Position numbers and translations under genes: made by a program. Of a stretch of 14,110 nucleotides of DNA, positions 7,352-13,948 are shown piece by piece (position 1 is the stretch's first letter; every line of letters begins with the position of its first letter). The notes beneath the pieces are model-generated. The model saw nothing but the letters and a program-made list of their open reading frames with translations, made no database searches and was not told the origin of the DNA. The DNA is from an uncultured Lachnospiraceae bacterium. Lineage in GTDB: Bacteria; Bacillota; Clostridia; Lachnospirales; Lachnospiraceae. The stretch spans positions 1-14,110 of the forward strand of contig OMRN01000086.1 in NCBI GenBank assembly GCA_900313265.1, given 5' to 3'.

Positions 7352-7381
7352 TTGACACATCAAATTATCGGGGGGTATACT
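7352..7381 (+). promoter_or_regulatory. Strong sigma-A promoter of the BMP lipoprotein gene
   Basis: A perfect -35 box TTGACA (7352-7357) and TATACT (7376-7381) are 18 bases apart. Transcription would start near 7388, leaving an untranslated leader of about 92 nt before the ATG. I see no known riboswitch and only weak hairpins in this leader. The promoter points away from xpt, so the two genes diverge from one shared control region (7198-7479). Confidence 0.75.
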
Positions 7382-7479
7382 TTCTTTGTTATTTTTAAAA
7401 CTGCCGTTTTCCGCTGTTTGAAATGAAAATAAGGGAATCGGTATTTTAAGCCCGACAGGGTTATTAGGAGGAGGACAAA

Positions 7480-8673
7480 ATGAAAAAGTTTTTAAGCGTA
7501 CTTTTGGTTTGTACCATGGTACTGGGACTTTGTGCATGTACCGGTTCCGGAACCAAAACAAACAATGCATCCGGCATTAAGGCAGGATTTATTTTCCTTC
7601 ATGATGAGAATTCAACTTATGATTTAAACTTCATCAATGCAGCGAAAGAAGCCTGCGATAAACTGGGCATTGAATATGTATTAAAGACCAACATTCCCGA
7701 AGGTCAGGAGTGCTACGATGCAGCCTGCGAACTTGCGGATTCGGGATGCAACTTCGTATTTGCGGACAGTTTCGGTCATGAAGATTACATGATTGAGGCT
7801 GCAAAAGAGTATCCGGATGTACAGTTCTGCCATGCAACCGGAACCAAGGCTCATACCGAGCTTCTTCCGAACTTCCACAACGCATTTGCTTCCATCTATG
7901 AAGGAAGATATTTAGCAGGTGTGGCAGCAGGAATGAAACTGAATGAAATGATTGATAACGGTGAGATTACTCCCGATCAGGCAAAAATCGGATACATCGG
8001 TGCATACACCTATGCCGAGGTTATTTCCGGTTATACTTCTTTCTTCCTCGGAGTTCGTTCCGAGTGCCCGTCCGCAACCATGGATGTAACCTTTACCGGT
8101 TCCTGGTATGATGAGACAGCCGAGAAGGAAGCAGCTACCAAGTTAATCGGCGGAGGATGCGTATTAATTTCCCAGCATGCCGATTCCATGGGTGCTCCTA
8201 CCGCATGTGAAAATGCCGGTGTTCCGGATGTTTCTTACAACGGAAGCACGGAAAGCGCATGCCCGAATACCTTTATCGTTTCTTCCAAGATTAACTGGGC
8301 TCCTTATTTTGAGATGTGCCTTGGCAACCTTGCAGGCATCCCTACCGATTATGTCGGAACCATTTCCACCGGAAGTGTTGAACTTACTTCCTTCGGCTCC
8401 GTTGCACCTGCAGTAGGAACCGCTGAAAGAGTTGAAGAAGTGAAAGCCGAGCTTCAGGCAGGTACCCGTCACGTATTCGATATCGAAACCTTTACCGTAG
8501 ACGGAAAGAAAGTTGAAAGCTACATGGCAGATGTGGATACCGATGCTGCTTATGAAGGCGATCATGAAGTAATCAAGGACGGATATTTCAACGAATCCGG
8601 CGACGGACTCAGAAGTGCTCCTTACTTCGATTTAAGAATTGACGGAATTACCCTTCTTGATGAGCAGTATTAA
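7480..8673 (+). CDS. BMP-family ABC transporter substrate-binding lipoprotein, probably for nucleosides
   Basis: This is the membrane-anchored outer receptor of an ABC importer. The N-terminus has a lysine pair, a hydrophobic stretch and the lipobox LCAC, with lipidation expected on C20, followed by a Gly/Ser/Thr linker. The rest (397 residues in all) matches the BMP/PnrA/Med family: AGFIFLHDENSTYD (35-48), FVFADSFGHEDYM (92-104), ASIYEGRYLAGVAAG (137-151), YIGAYTYAEVISGY (172-185) and ISQHADSMG (230-238). Members characterised elsewhere bind purine nucleosides. The nearby xpt and matching ATPase and permeases agree with that, but the ligand is inferred. AGGAGGAGG (7466-7474) precedes the ATG. 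The mature part has ten cysteines, which is many for an exported receptor. Confidence 0.92.
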   Translation: MKKFLSVLLVCTMVLGLCACTGSGTKTNNASGIKAGFIFLHDENSTYDLNFINAAKEACDKLGIEYVLKTNIPEGQECYDAACELADSGCNFVFADSFGHEDYMIEAAKEYPDVQFCHATGTKAHTELLPNFHNAFASIYEGRYLAGVAAGMKLNEMIDNGEITPDQAKIGYIGAYTYAEVISGYTSFFLGVRSECPSATMDVTFTGSWYDETAEKEAATKLIGGGCVLISQHADSMGAPTACENAGVPDVSYNGSTESACPNTFIVSSKINWAPYFEMCLGNLAGIPTDYVGTISTGSVELTSFGSVAPAVGTAERVEEVKAELQAGTRHVFDIETFTVDGKKVESYMADVDTDAAYEGDHEVIKDGYFNESGDGLRSAPYFDLRIDGITLLDEQY

Positions 8674-8713
8674 TTGAAAAGCGGGATTTTTCCGGGCATG
8701 TCCGAACGGAACT

Positions 8714-8732
8714 ACCGTTATTAATTAACGGT
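8714..8732 (+). repeat. 7-bp inverted repeat after the lipoprotein gene
   Basis: ACCGTTA (8714-8720) and TAACGGT (8726-8732) pair around a 5-nt loop, 40 bases after the lipoprotein stop codon and followed by GATTTT. It could be a weak terminator or a 3' stabilising hairpin for the very abundant lipoprotein message usual in ABC importer operons. A stronger hairpin lies at 8782-8814. Confidence 0.4.
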
Positions 8733-8751
8733 GATTTTCGGGCGGATATGC

Positions 8752-8781
8752 TTGATAGAGAATCCGAAAATGTGATAATAT
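8752..8781 (+). promoter_or_regulatory. Candidate promoter of the ATPase-permease operon
   Basis: TTGATA (8752-8757) and GATAAT (8774-8779) are 16 bases apart, with TG at 8771-8772 forming an extended -10 (TGTGATAAT). TAATAT at 8776-8781 is an alternative at 18 bases. The predicted start lies at about 8786, inside the 5' arm of the hairpin that follows, so the promoter and terminator overlap. Confidence 0.5.
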
Positions 8782-8814
8782 AAAAGGCGGTGACGGTTGT
8801 GTTGCCGCCTTTTT
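8782..8814 (+). terminator. Intrinsic terminator between lipoprotein and ATPase genes
   Basis: AAAAGGCGG (8782-8790) pairs with CCGCCTTTT (8805-8813) around a 14-nt loop, and the T-run continues to 8814. For transcripts coming from the lipoprotein gene it is a good rho-independent terminator, perhaps partial, which would make more receptor than transporter. Transcripts begun at the promoter just before it would carry it, or most of it, as a 5' hairpin. Confidence 0.7.
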
Positions 8815-8843
8815 GAACGACGGATGTTACGGGAAGGCGAAGC

Positions 8844-8873
8844 GCCGCAAAAGGGTACTTTTTGGGGACCCGG
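8844..8873. repeat. GCAAAAGGGTAC...GGGGACCCGG element
   Basis: GGGT (8853-8856) and ACCC (8868-8871) form a short inverted repeat around ACTTTTTGGGG, preceded by GCCGCAAAAG and followed by GG. The layout GCAAAAG...ACCCGG parallels the element at 464-488 (GCGCAAAAG...CACCCGGG). It lies in the untranslated leader of the ATPase operon. It may be a second variant of the same repeat class. The similarity is suggestive only. Confidence 0.3.
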
Positions 8874-8916
8874 ACGAAAGCGGAAGAAACTCAGGAGAGA
8901 ATCGCGGGATCAGGAA

Positions 8917-10503
8917 ATGAGCGAAACAGCAATTGAATTTAAAAATATTTCAAAGCAGTTCGGCACCGTTTACGCAAACAAAAATATTTCCCTTAAACTT
9001 TATAAAGGGGAAATTCTTGCTCTTTTGGGAGAAAACGGAAGCGGAAAAACAACACTGATGAATATGCTTGCCGGAATCTATTATCCGGATGAGGGAAGCA
9101 TAGCGGTAGATGGGAAGGAGGTCAGCATCCGTTCTCCGAAGGATGCCCTCAGTCTCGGAATCGGCATGGTTCATCAGCATTTTAAACTGGTAGACGTTCT
9201 GACTGCCACGGAGAATGTTATTCTGGGTCTCCCGGGCAAACTGAACATAAAGGAAGCCGAAACGAAAATCCGTGAGATTTGCGACAGATACGGTTTCGTG
9301 GTCGATCCGAACAAGAAAATTTACGATATGACGGTTTCGGAAAAACAGACGGTCGAGATTGTTAAGGTGCTTTACCGCGGAGTAAACATTCTCATCCTCG
9401 ATGAGCCGACGGCCGTTCTGACGCCGCAGGAAGCGGAGCGACTGTTCCGTGTAATCTGGAGAATGCGTAATGACGGCAAAGCCGTAATTATCATCACGCA
9501 TAAAATGCATGAAGTAAAAGAAATATCCGACCGTGTCGCCATTCTGAGAAAAGGTGAGTATATCGGTGAAATGGCGACGGAGGATGCCGATATTCAGGAA
9601 CTGACCAATATGATGGTCGGCCGTGCGGTTTCCTTAAACATTGAACGAAAGACGCCGGTTAATCCGAAACCGAAGATTGAAGTGGAGCATTTAACCATTC
9701 TGGATGAAGAAGGAGTGGCAAAAATCAGTGATGTTTCCTTTACGGCAAACAGCGGGGAAATACTCGGAATCGCCGGTATTTCCGGCTGCGGACAGAAGGA
9801 ACTCTTAGAGTGTATTTCCGGTCTTGTCAAGCCTCTGAACGGACATGTTTATTACGTGGAAGAGGATGAGAGCAGGACCGATCTTGTTAATTTAAATCCC
9901 CTGCAGATTCAGCAAAAAGGCATAGCTCTTTCTTTTGTTCCCGAGGATCGTCTCGGAATGGGTCTTGTGGGCAGTATGGATATTGCCGACAACATGATGC
10001 TTCGTTCGTTTCGTTACGGAGCTACCCAGCAGGATATCGACCGGGTAAACAAGTCCCGGTTCTTAGAGAATCTGAAACAGAAAATGCAGCCTTTTACGGA
10101 TCGTAAAACACCGAGAAACCTCGCACAGACCGTGGTGGAAGATTTAAATGTGGTAACGCCGAGCATCAATACGCCGGTCAGCAATCTTTCCGGCGGAAAC
10201 GTGCAGAAGGTTTTGGTAGGAAGAGAAATCGCTTCCCATCCGAAGGTGCTGATGACGGCATATGCCGTAAGGGGACTGGATATTAATTCATCCTATCAGA
10301 TTTATGATTTAATCAATAAACAGAAAGAGTCAGGAACGGCTGTTATTTATGTCGGAGAGGATCTGGATGTTTTGCTGGAGCTTTCCGACCGTATTCTGGT
10401 GCTTTGCGGCGGCCGCGTCAGCGGCATTATTGACGGTCGCGGAGCCAATAAGGAAGAGGTCGGACTGATGATGACGAGCATGGGAGGAGAACAAGGAAAA
10501 TGA
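8917..10503 (+). CDS. BMP-type ABC importer ATP-binding protein (two fused ATPase domains)
   Basis: This cytoplasmic subunit powers the importer and carries two ABC domains in 528 residues, as in the sugar and nucleoside importers of the RbsA/NupA type. Domain 1 has Walker A GENGSGKT (38-45), a Q-loop glutamine (Q87), Walker B ILILDE (158-163) and H195. Its signature is TVSEKQ (139-144), not SVGxxQ. Domain 2 has a degenerate Walker A (GISGCGQ, 287-293), a good LSGGNVQ signature (424-430) and TAYAVRGLD in place of a Walker B aspartate-glutamate. Only one composite site (Walker A/B of domain 1 with LSGG of domain 2) should hydrolyse ATP. The frame is open upstream to a TTG at 8797, but that stretch overlaps the terminator and is not ABC-like, so I chose the ATG at 8917, which has only a weak ribosome site. 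The stop overlaps the next gene. Confidence 0.94.
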   Translation: MSETAIEFKNISKQFGTVYANKNISLKLYKGEILALLGENGSGKTTLMNMLAGIYYPDEGSIAVDGKEVSIRSPKDALSLGIGMVHQHFKLVDVLTATENVILGLPGKLNIKEAETKIREICDRYGFVVDPNKKIYDMTVSEKQTVEIVKVLYRGVNILILDEPTAVLTPQEAERLFRVIWRMRNDGKAVIIITHKMHEVKEISDRVAILRKGEYIGEMATEDADIQELTNMMVGRAVSLNIERKTPVNPKPKIEVEHLTILDEEGVAKISDVSFTANSGEILGIAGISGCGQKELLECISGLVKPLNGHVYYVEEDESRTDLVNLNPLQIQQKGIALSFVPEDRLGMGLVGSMDIADNMMLRSFRYGATQQDIDRVNKSRFLENLKQKMQPFTDRKTPRNLAQTVVEDLNVVTPSINTPVSNLSGGNVQKVLVGREIASHPKVLMTAYAVRGLDINSSYQIYDLINKQKESGTAVIYVGEDLDVLLELSDRILVLCGGRVSGIIDGRGANKEEVGLMMTSMGGEQGK

Positions 10504-11735
10504 ATGAGAAAAAGAATCCCCTGTTCCATATAGTAAAACGAAAATCCATGCCGTTATCAAAGCAGATGATGGTACGACTGATTGCCGTGGCCGTTGCGAT
10601 TGCGGTCTGCGCCATCGTTACGGTAATTACGACGGGAATGAATCCTCTTTCGGTTTTTGCGGCTACGTTCCGCGGTGCTTTCGGAAGCGGACGAAAAATA
10701 TGGATTACCCTGCAGGATACGGCAATATTGCTTCTGATTGCGCTTGCCCTGACGCCGGCATTTAAAATGAAATTCTGGAATATCGGCGGAGAAGGACAGG
10801 TTCTGATGGGCGGTCTGGCTTCCGCTGCCTGCATGATTGTTCTGGGAGACAAAATCCCGGATCCCGTACTGAATCTGCTTATGATTGTAAGCAGTGTATT
10901 TCTGGGGGCACTTTGGGGTGCGATTCCGGCACTGTTCAAGGCAAAATGGAAAACGAACGAAACGCTTTCCACGCTGATGATGAACTATATCGCCATTCAG
11001 ATTGTGGCATTTTTCACCATTTACTGGGAAGTTCCGAAAGGGTCCGGAAAAATAGGCATTATTAACCAGAGCACGAATGCCGGATGGTTAATGCAGATCG
11101 GAAATAAGTACCTGTTGCCGATTCTGATTTCGGTTATCGTTACCGTCGGCATTTATATTTATATGAAATATACCAAACACGGATATGAAATTGCCGTAGT
11201 CGGAGAAAGCGAGCGTACGGCAAGATATGCCGGTATCCGTCCGGGGAAGGTCATTATCCGTACCATGCTGCTTTCCGGCGGTCTGTGCGGCTTTGTAGGC
11301 ATGCTTCTGGTGGGCGGTATTCACCACACCATCACGACAACGATTACCGGCGGACAGGGCTTTACTGCCGTTATGGTATCCTGGCTTGCACAGTTTAATC
11401 CGTTTACAATGATGGGGGTAAGCCTTCTGATTATTTTCCTGAGTCACGGTGCTTCGGAAATATCCACATCCTGCGGACTGAACCAGTCCTTCGGAGAAAT
11501 TATTACCGGAATTATTCTGTTTTTCATTATCGGGTGCGAGTTCTTTATTCAGTATAAGGTGATTTTCCGAAAGAAAGAGACGGAAAATACCAAAGAGGGA
11601 CCGGCCGGACAAAAAGAAGAAACCGGGCAGGATTCGGCGGAAAAACCGGAGAACGAAGCGGGAAATGCGAAAGAAGATTCGGAAGAAAAGCCGGAAAACG
11701 AGACGACTCAGGAGGATGAGGAGGTGAAATCATGA
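10500..11735 (+). CDS. BMP-type ABC importer permease 1 with long acidic C-terminal tail
   Basis: This is one of the two membrane permeases of the importer (BPD_transp_2 / NupB-like family). After a basic N-terminus (about 1-25) there are multiple hydrophobic helices, the family signature FWNIGGEGQVLMGG (92-105), and a cytoplasmic coupling segment around YEIAVVGESERTARYAGI (229-246). Its start codon overlaps the ATPase stop codon by 4 nt (ATGA), and GGGAGGAGA (10483-10491) gives a good ribosome site, so the genes are translationally coupled. Unusually, the protein ends in a tail of about 55 residues (357-411) made mostly of E, K, D, N and P, with EKPENE occurring twice (381-386 and 396-401). 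Usual members stop shortly after the last helix. Confidence 0.92.
   Translation: MNEKKNPLFHIVKRKSMPLSKQMMVRLIAVAVAIAVCAIVTVITTGMNPLSVFAATFRGAFGSGRKIWITLQDTAILLLIALALTPAFKMKFWNIGGEGQVLMGGLASAACMIVLGDKIPDPVLNLLMIVSSVFLGALWGAIPALFKAKWKTNETLSTLMMNYIAIQIVAFFTIYWEVPKGSGKIGIINQSTNAGWLMQIGNKYLLPILISVIVTVGIYIYMKYTKHGYEIAVVGESERTARYAGIRPGKVIIRTMLLSGGLCGFVGMLLVGGIHHTITTTITGGQGFTAVMVSWLAQFNPFTMMGVSLLIIFLSHGASEISTSCGLNQSFGEIITGIILFFIIGCEFFIQYKVIFRKKETENTKEGPAGQKEETGQDSAEKPENEAGNAKEDSEEKPENETTQEDEEVKS
11719..11725 (+). promoter_or_regulatory. Ribosome binding site of permease 2 within the permease 1 gene
   Basis: GAGGAGG (11718-11724) followed by TGAAATC sits inside the last codons of permease 1, 7 nt before the ATG at 11732. 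The acidic tail codons (GAG/GAA/GAT) thus also supply the Shine-Dalgarno sequence. This supports the 11732 start and tight coupling. Confidence 0.7.
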
Positions 11736-12724
11736 TTGATTTGGTTGCGTTTATTCCGAGAGCAATCGGACAGAGTGTTCCTCTTTTATTCGGCTGTACG
11801 GGCGAAATTATTACCGAGAAATCCGGAAACTTAAATCTGGGTATTCCCGGCGTTATGTATGTCGGAGGAATCTGCGGCGTCATCGGTGCATTTGCCTATG
11901 AGCAGGCATCCAAAGGAAACATGGTCGGTATCCTTGCAATCGGCATTCCGATGCTTTGTTCCTTAATCGGTTCGCTTTTGATGGGACTTTTGTACTGTTT
12001 TCTTACGGTTTCGCTTCGTGCGAACCAGAATGTAACGGGTCTTGCGATGACAACATTCGGTGTCGGTTTCGGAAACTTCTTCGGAGGTTCGTTAATCAAA
12101 CTGTCCGGAAGTGATCTGCCTACTATTTCGCTTTCCAAAACAAGCAGTTTCTTCAGCGCGTCCCTTCCGTTTGCGGACAAGCTGGGATGGTTCGGCAAAA
12201 TCTTCTTAAGTTACGGATTCCTGACGTATCTTGCAATTATTATTGCGGCAGCGGCGGGACTGATTATAAAGAAAACCAGAACGGGTCTTCATCTTCGTGC
12301 GGTAGGGGAAAATCCCGCAACGGCGGATGCGGCGGGTATCGACGTTGTACGCTATAAATACATATCCACCTGCCTCGGATGCATGATTGCCGGTCTGGGC
12401 GGACTTTACTATGTTATGGATTATGCGAGCGGAATCTGGTCAAACGACGCATTCGGAGACCGCGGATGGCTTGCCATTGCACTGGTTATTTTCTGTATCT
12501 GGAAGCCGGGTATCGGCATTCTGGCCTCCATTCTGTTCGGCGGTCTTTATATCGTATATCTTTATATTCCGGCGGGAATGGATCATATGGAGTATAAGGA
12601 GCTTTATAAAATGATTCCGTATGTGGTAACGCTTATTGTGCTTGTAATAACCAGCATGAGAAACAAGAAGGAGAACCAGCCGCCGGCCAGCCTGGGTCTG
12701 CCGTACTTCCGTGAAAACAGGTAA
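11732..12724 (+). CDS. BMP-type ABC importer permease 2
   Basis: The second membrane permease of the importer (NupC-like) has 330 residues and about eight to ten hydrophobic helices. Family marks are EKSGNLNLGIPGVM (29-42), where this family has its conserved N-x-G-x-x-G stretch, and the cytoplasmic coupling loop with TGLHLRAVGENPATADAAGI (184-203). A run of helices follows, ending with a polar tail. The start overlaps the permease 1 stop by 4 nt (ATGA). Together with permease 1 it should form the heterodimeric membrane path for a nucleoside-like substrate, driven by the fused ATPase and fed by the BMP lipoprotein. The substrate is inferred from the family and from xpt nearby. A small GC-rich hairpin downstream may end the operon. 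Confidence 0.93.
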   Translation: MIDLVAFIPRAIGQSVPLLFGCTGEIITEKSGNLNLGIPGVMYVGGICGVIGAFAYEQASKGNMVGILAIGIPMLCSLIGSLLMGLLYCFLTVSLRANQNVTGLAMTTFGVGFGNFFGGSLIKLSGSDLPTISLSKTSSFFSASLPFADKLGWFGKIFLSYGFLTYLAIIIAAAAGLIIKKTRTGLHLRAVGENPATADAAGIDVVRYKYISTCLGCMIAGLGGLYYVMDYASGIWSNDAFGDRGWLAIALVIFCIWKPGIGILASILFGGLYIVYLYIPAGMDHMEYKELYKMIPYVVTLIVLVITSMRNKKENQPPASLGLPYFRENR

Positions 12725-12843
12725 GAGGAATCCGTATTTTGACAAAATTCCCGGCGGGATAAAAACGTACAAAAATATAAATTTTTTGAGAAGAATCCGC
12801 GGTTTTAATGCAGGAAAAATAAAAATTTGTTAGACTTTTAATA

Positions 12844-12864
12844 GTGGCCGGAAAGGCCGCTTTT
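12844..12864 (+). terminator. Possible weak terminator after the importer operon
   Basis: GTGGCC (12844-12849) pairs with GGCCGC (12855-12860), including one G-T pair, around GGAAA and is followed by only four T residues. It lies 120 nt after the permease 2 stop codon and 40 nt before the DegV gene. The 12725-12843 stretch before it is very A/T-rich and holds no gene. A TTGACA at 12739-12744 lacks a well-placed -10 box. Confidence 0.45.
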
Positions 12865-12893
12865 GCCCGTAACAGCAGAGAATGAAAGTTTTT

Positions 12894-12898
12894 GGAGG
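12894..12898 (+). promoter_or_regulatory. Ribosome binding site that sets the DegV-family start
   Basis: GGAGG at 12894-12898 lies 6 nt before the ATG at 12905. The frame is open for 14 more codons upstream to a TTG at 12863, but those codons overlap this site and the hairpin and do not fit the DegV N-terminus. Confidence 0.75.
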
Positions 12899-12904
12899 AA
12901 AAAG

Positions 12905-13804
12905 ATGAGTGCATTTATTTTAACAACCGAATCCCCGGCTGATTTGAGCAAGGAATACTATGAAGAGACCGGAATTCCGTATATTCCCTATCATTTTCAG
13001 GTCAAGGACGGAGAACTGCTTACCGACTGGGTCGGAGCGGGTATGACGATAGCCCAATTGTCGGATATGATGAATCAGGGTGTGGTTCCGAAAACTTCCC
13101 AGCCGAACACGGCAGAATATGAAGAGTTTTTTGAGCCGTATTTACAGGCAGGATGGGATATTTTCCACGTTGTATTTTCGTCCGGACTTTCCGGGGCATA
13201 TAATGCGTGCCTGGCAGCAGTGGAAGAATTAAAGGAAAAATATCCGGAGCGCAGAATTGTGGCAGTGGACTCCCGTGCGGCAGCACCGGGCTTCGGACTT
13301 ATGGTGGACGAGGTTTATACCCGTTATAAAAAAGGCGCGTCCATGGATGAGTTGGAGGATTTCGTATTAAAGAACAGAGATCATCTGCAGCACTGGTTCT
13401 ATGTAACGGATTTAAAATACTTAAAGAACGGCGGCCGAGTATCCGCAGCGAGCGCAGCCATCGGAAACATGCTGAACATCTGTCCTTTGATGTTTGTAGA
13501 CAAGGAAGGAAAACTGAATGTTTACGAAAAAATCAGAGGCCGCAAGAAAATCATCAATGCAACGGTTGAGAAAATGGTTCAGCATGCCAAAGACGGTACC
13601 GGTTATTACGGAAAATGTTTCATCGGACATTTCAATGCTTACGATGAAGCCGTTACGTTAAAAGAGGCGATTGAAGAGCGCATTACCGGAATTGACGGCG
13701 GAATACGGATTTTTGAAATCGGAAAGACCATCGGAGCCCATTCCGGTCCGGGAACCATAGCCCTCTTCTTCTGGGGCGATGAGAAAGTCGAGCCGAAGTC
13801 ATAA
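12905..13804 (+). CDS. DegV-family fatty-acid-binding protein (FakB-like)
   Basis: DegV proteins bind a fatty acid in a pocket between two domains and, as FakB, present it to the kinase FakA for phosphorylation, so that outside fatty acids enter phospholipid. The 299-residue product has the family's full length and motifs: TESPADLS near the start (8-15), KTSQPN (63-68), the SSGLSGAYN loop (92-100) that holds the carboxylate, VDSRAAAPGFG (121-131), LKYLKNGGRVS (170-180) followed by the binding helix up to CPLM (193-196), and GAHSGPGTIALFF at the end (277-289). The gene stands alone with its own strong ribosome site, and no fakA-like gene is in the window. The bound lipid cannot be told from sequence. 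Confidence 0.93.
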   Translation: MSAFILTTESPADLSKEYYEETGIPYIPYHFQVKDGELLTDWVGAGMTIAQLSDMMNQGVVPKTSQPNTAEYEEFFEPYLQAGWDIFHVVFSSGLSGAYNACLAAVEELKEKYPERRIVAVDSRAAAPGFGLMVDEVYTRYKKGASMDELEDFVLKNRDHLQHWFYVTDLKYLKNGGRVSAASAAIGNMLNICPLMFVDKEGKLNVYEKIRGRKKIINATVEKMVQHAKDGTGYYGKCFIGHFNAYDEAVTLKEAIEERITGIDGGIRIFEIGKTIGAHSGPGTIALFFWGDEKVEPKS

Positions 13805-13855
13805 GCCCGGAATCATCCGTCGGAATCATAAGTTTAGGAAAAATTAAAAAAATCC

Positions 13856-13884
13856 TTGCATTTTACGGAAAAGTTTTGTAGAAT
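13856..13884 (+). promoter_or_regulatory. Promoter of the tRNA-Gln transcript
   Basis: TTGCAT (13856-13861) and TAGAAT (13879-13884) are exactly 17 bases apart in an A/T-rich setting, placing the start at about 13890. The tRNA begins about 59 nt later. No other good promoter lies between the DegV gene and the tRNA. Confidence 0.75.
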
Positions 13885-13885
13885 A

Positions 13886-13940
13886 ACAAGTGCTGTTGAA
13901 AGCCGGGGCAATATGCCGAAACGCGGGAGGCAGCACTTGT
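13886..13940 (+). other. Inverted repeat and likely structured leader RNA before tRNA-Gln
   Basis: ACAAGTGCTG (13886-13895) and CAGCACTTGT (13931-13940) are perfect 10-bp complements enclosing 35 bases. The interior can form GGCA-AUA-UGCC (13907-13917), and CCG (13903-13905) can pair with CGG (13924-13926), with GAAAC left as an internal loop. From the predicted start near 13890 at least the inner six pairs (GUGCUG/CAGCAC) would be in the RNA. I do not recognise it as any known riboswitch or small RNA. Confidence 0.55.
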
Positions 13941-13948
13941 AAGAATTT

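Noticed and set aside
8797..8916. Possible 40-residue N-terminal extension of the ABC ATPase from a TTG codon.
   Set aside because: It begins inside the terminator hairpin, has an Arg/Lys-rich sequence foreign to ABC proteins, and lacks a ribosome site. The ATG at 8917 gives the normal N-terminus.
12739..12767. TTGACA at 12739-12744 as the -35 box of a DegV gene promoter.
   Set aside because: At 17 bases the -10 would read AAAACG, and the nearest TAAAAA is only 15 bases away. It is too weak to list as a feature.
13808..13829. Direct repeat CGGAATCAT at 13808-13816 and 13821-13829 after the DegV gene.
   Set aside because: Two 9-bp copies 13 bases apart are a small local duplication with no visible link to a promoter or hairpin.
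13886..13940. A small signal recognition particle RNA, suggested by GCTGTT...GGAGGCAGC.
   Set aside because: The invariant GUCAGG and GGAAGGA strands of the SRP core helix are missing, so the likeness is limited to the outer stem.
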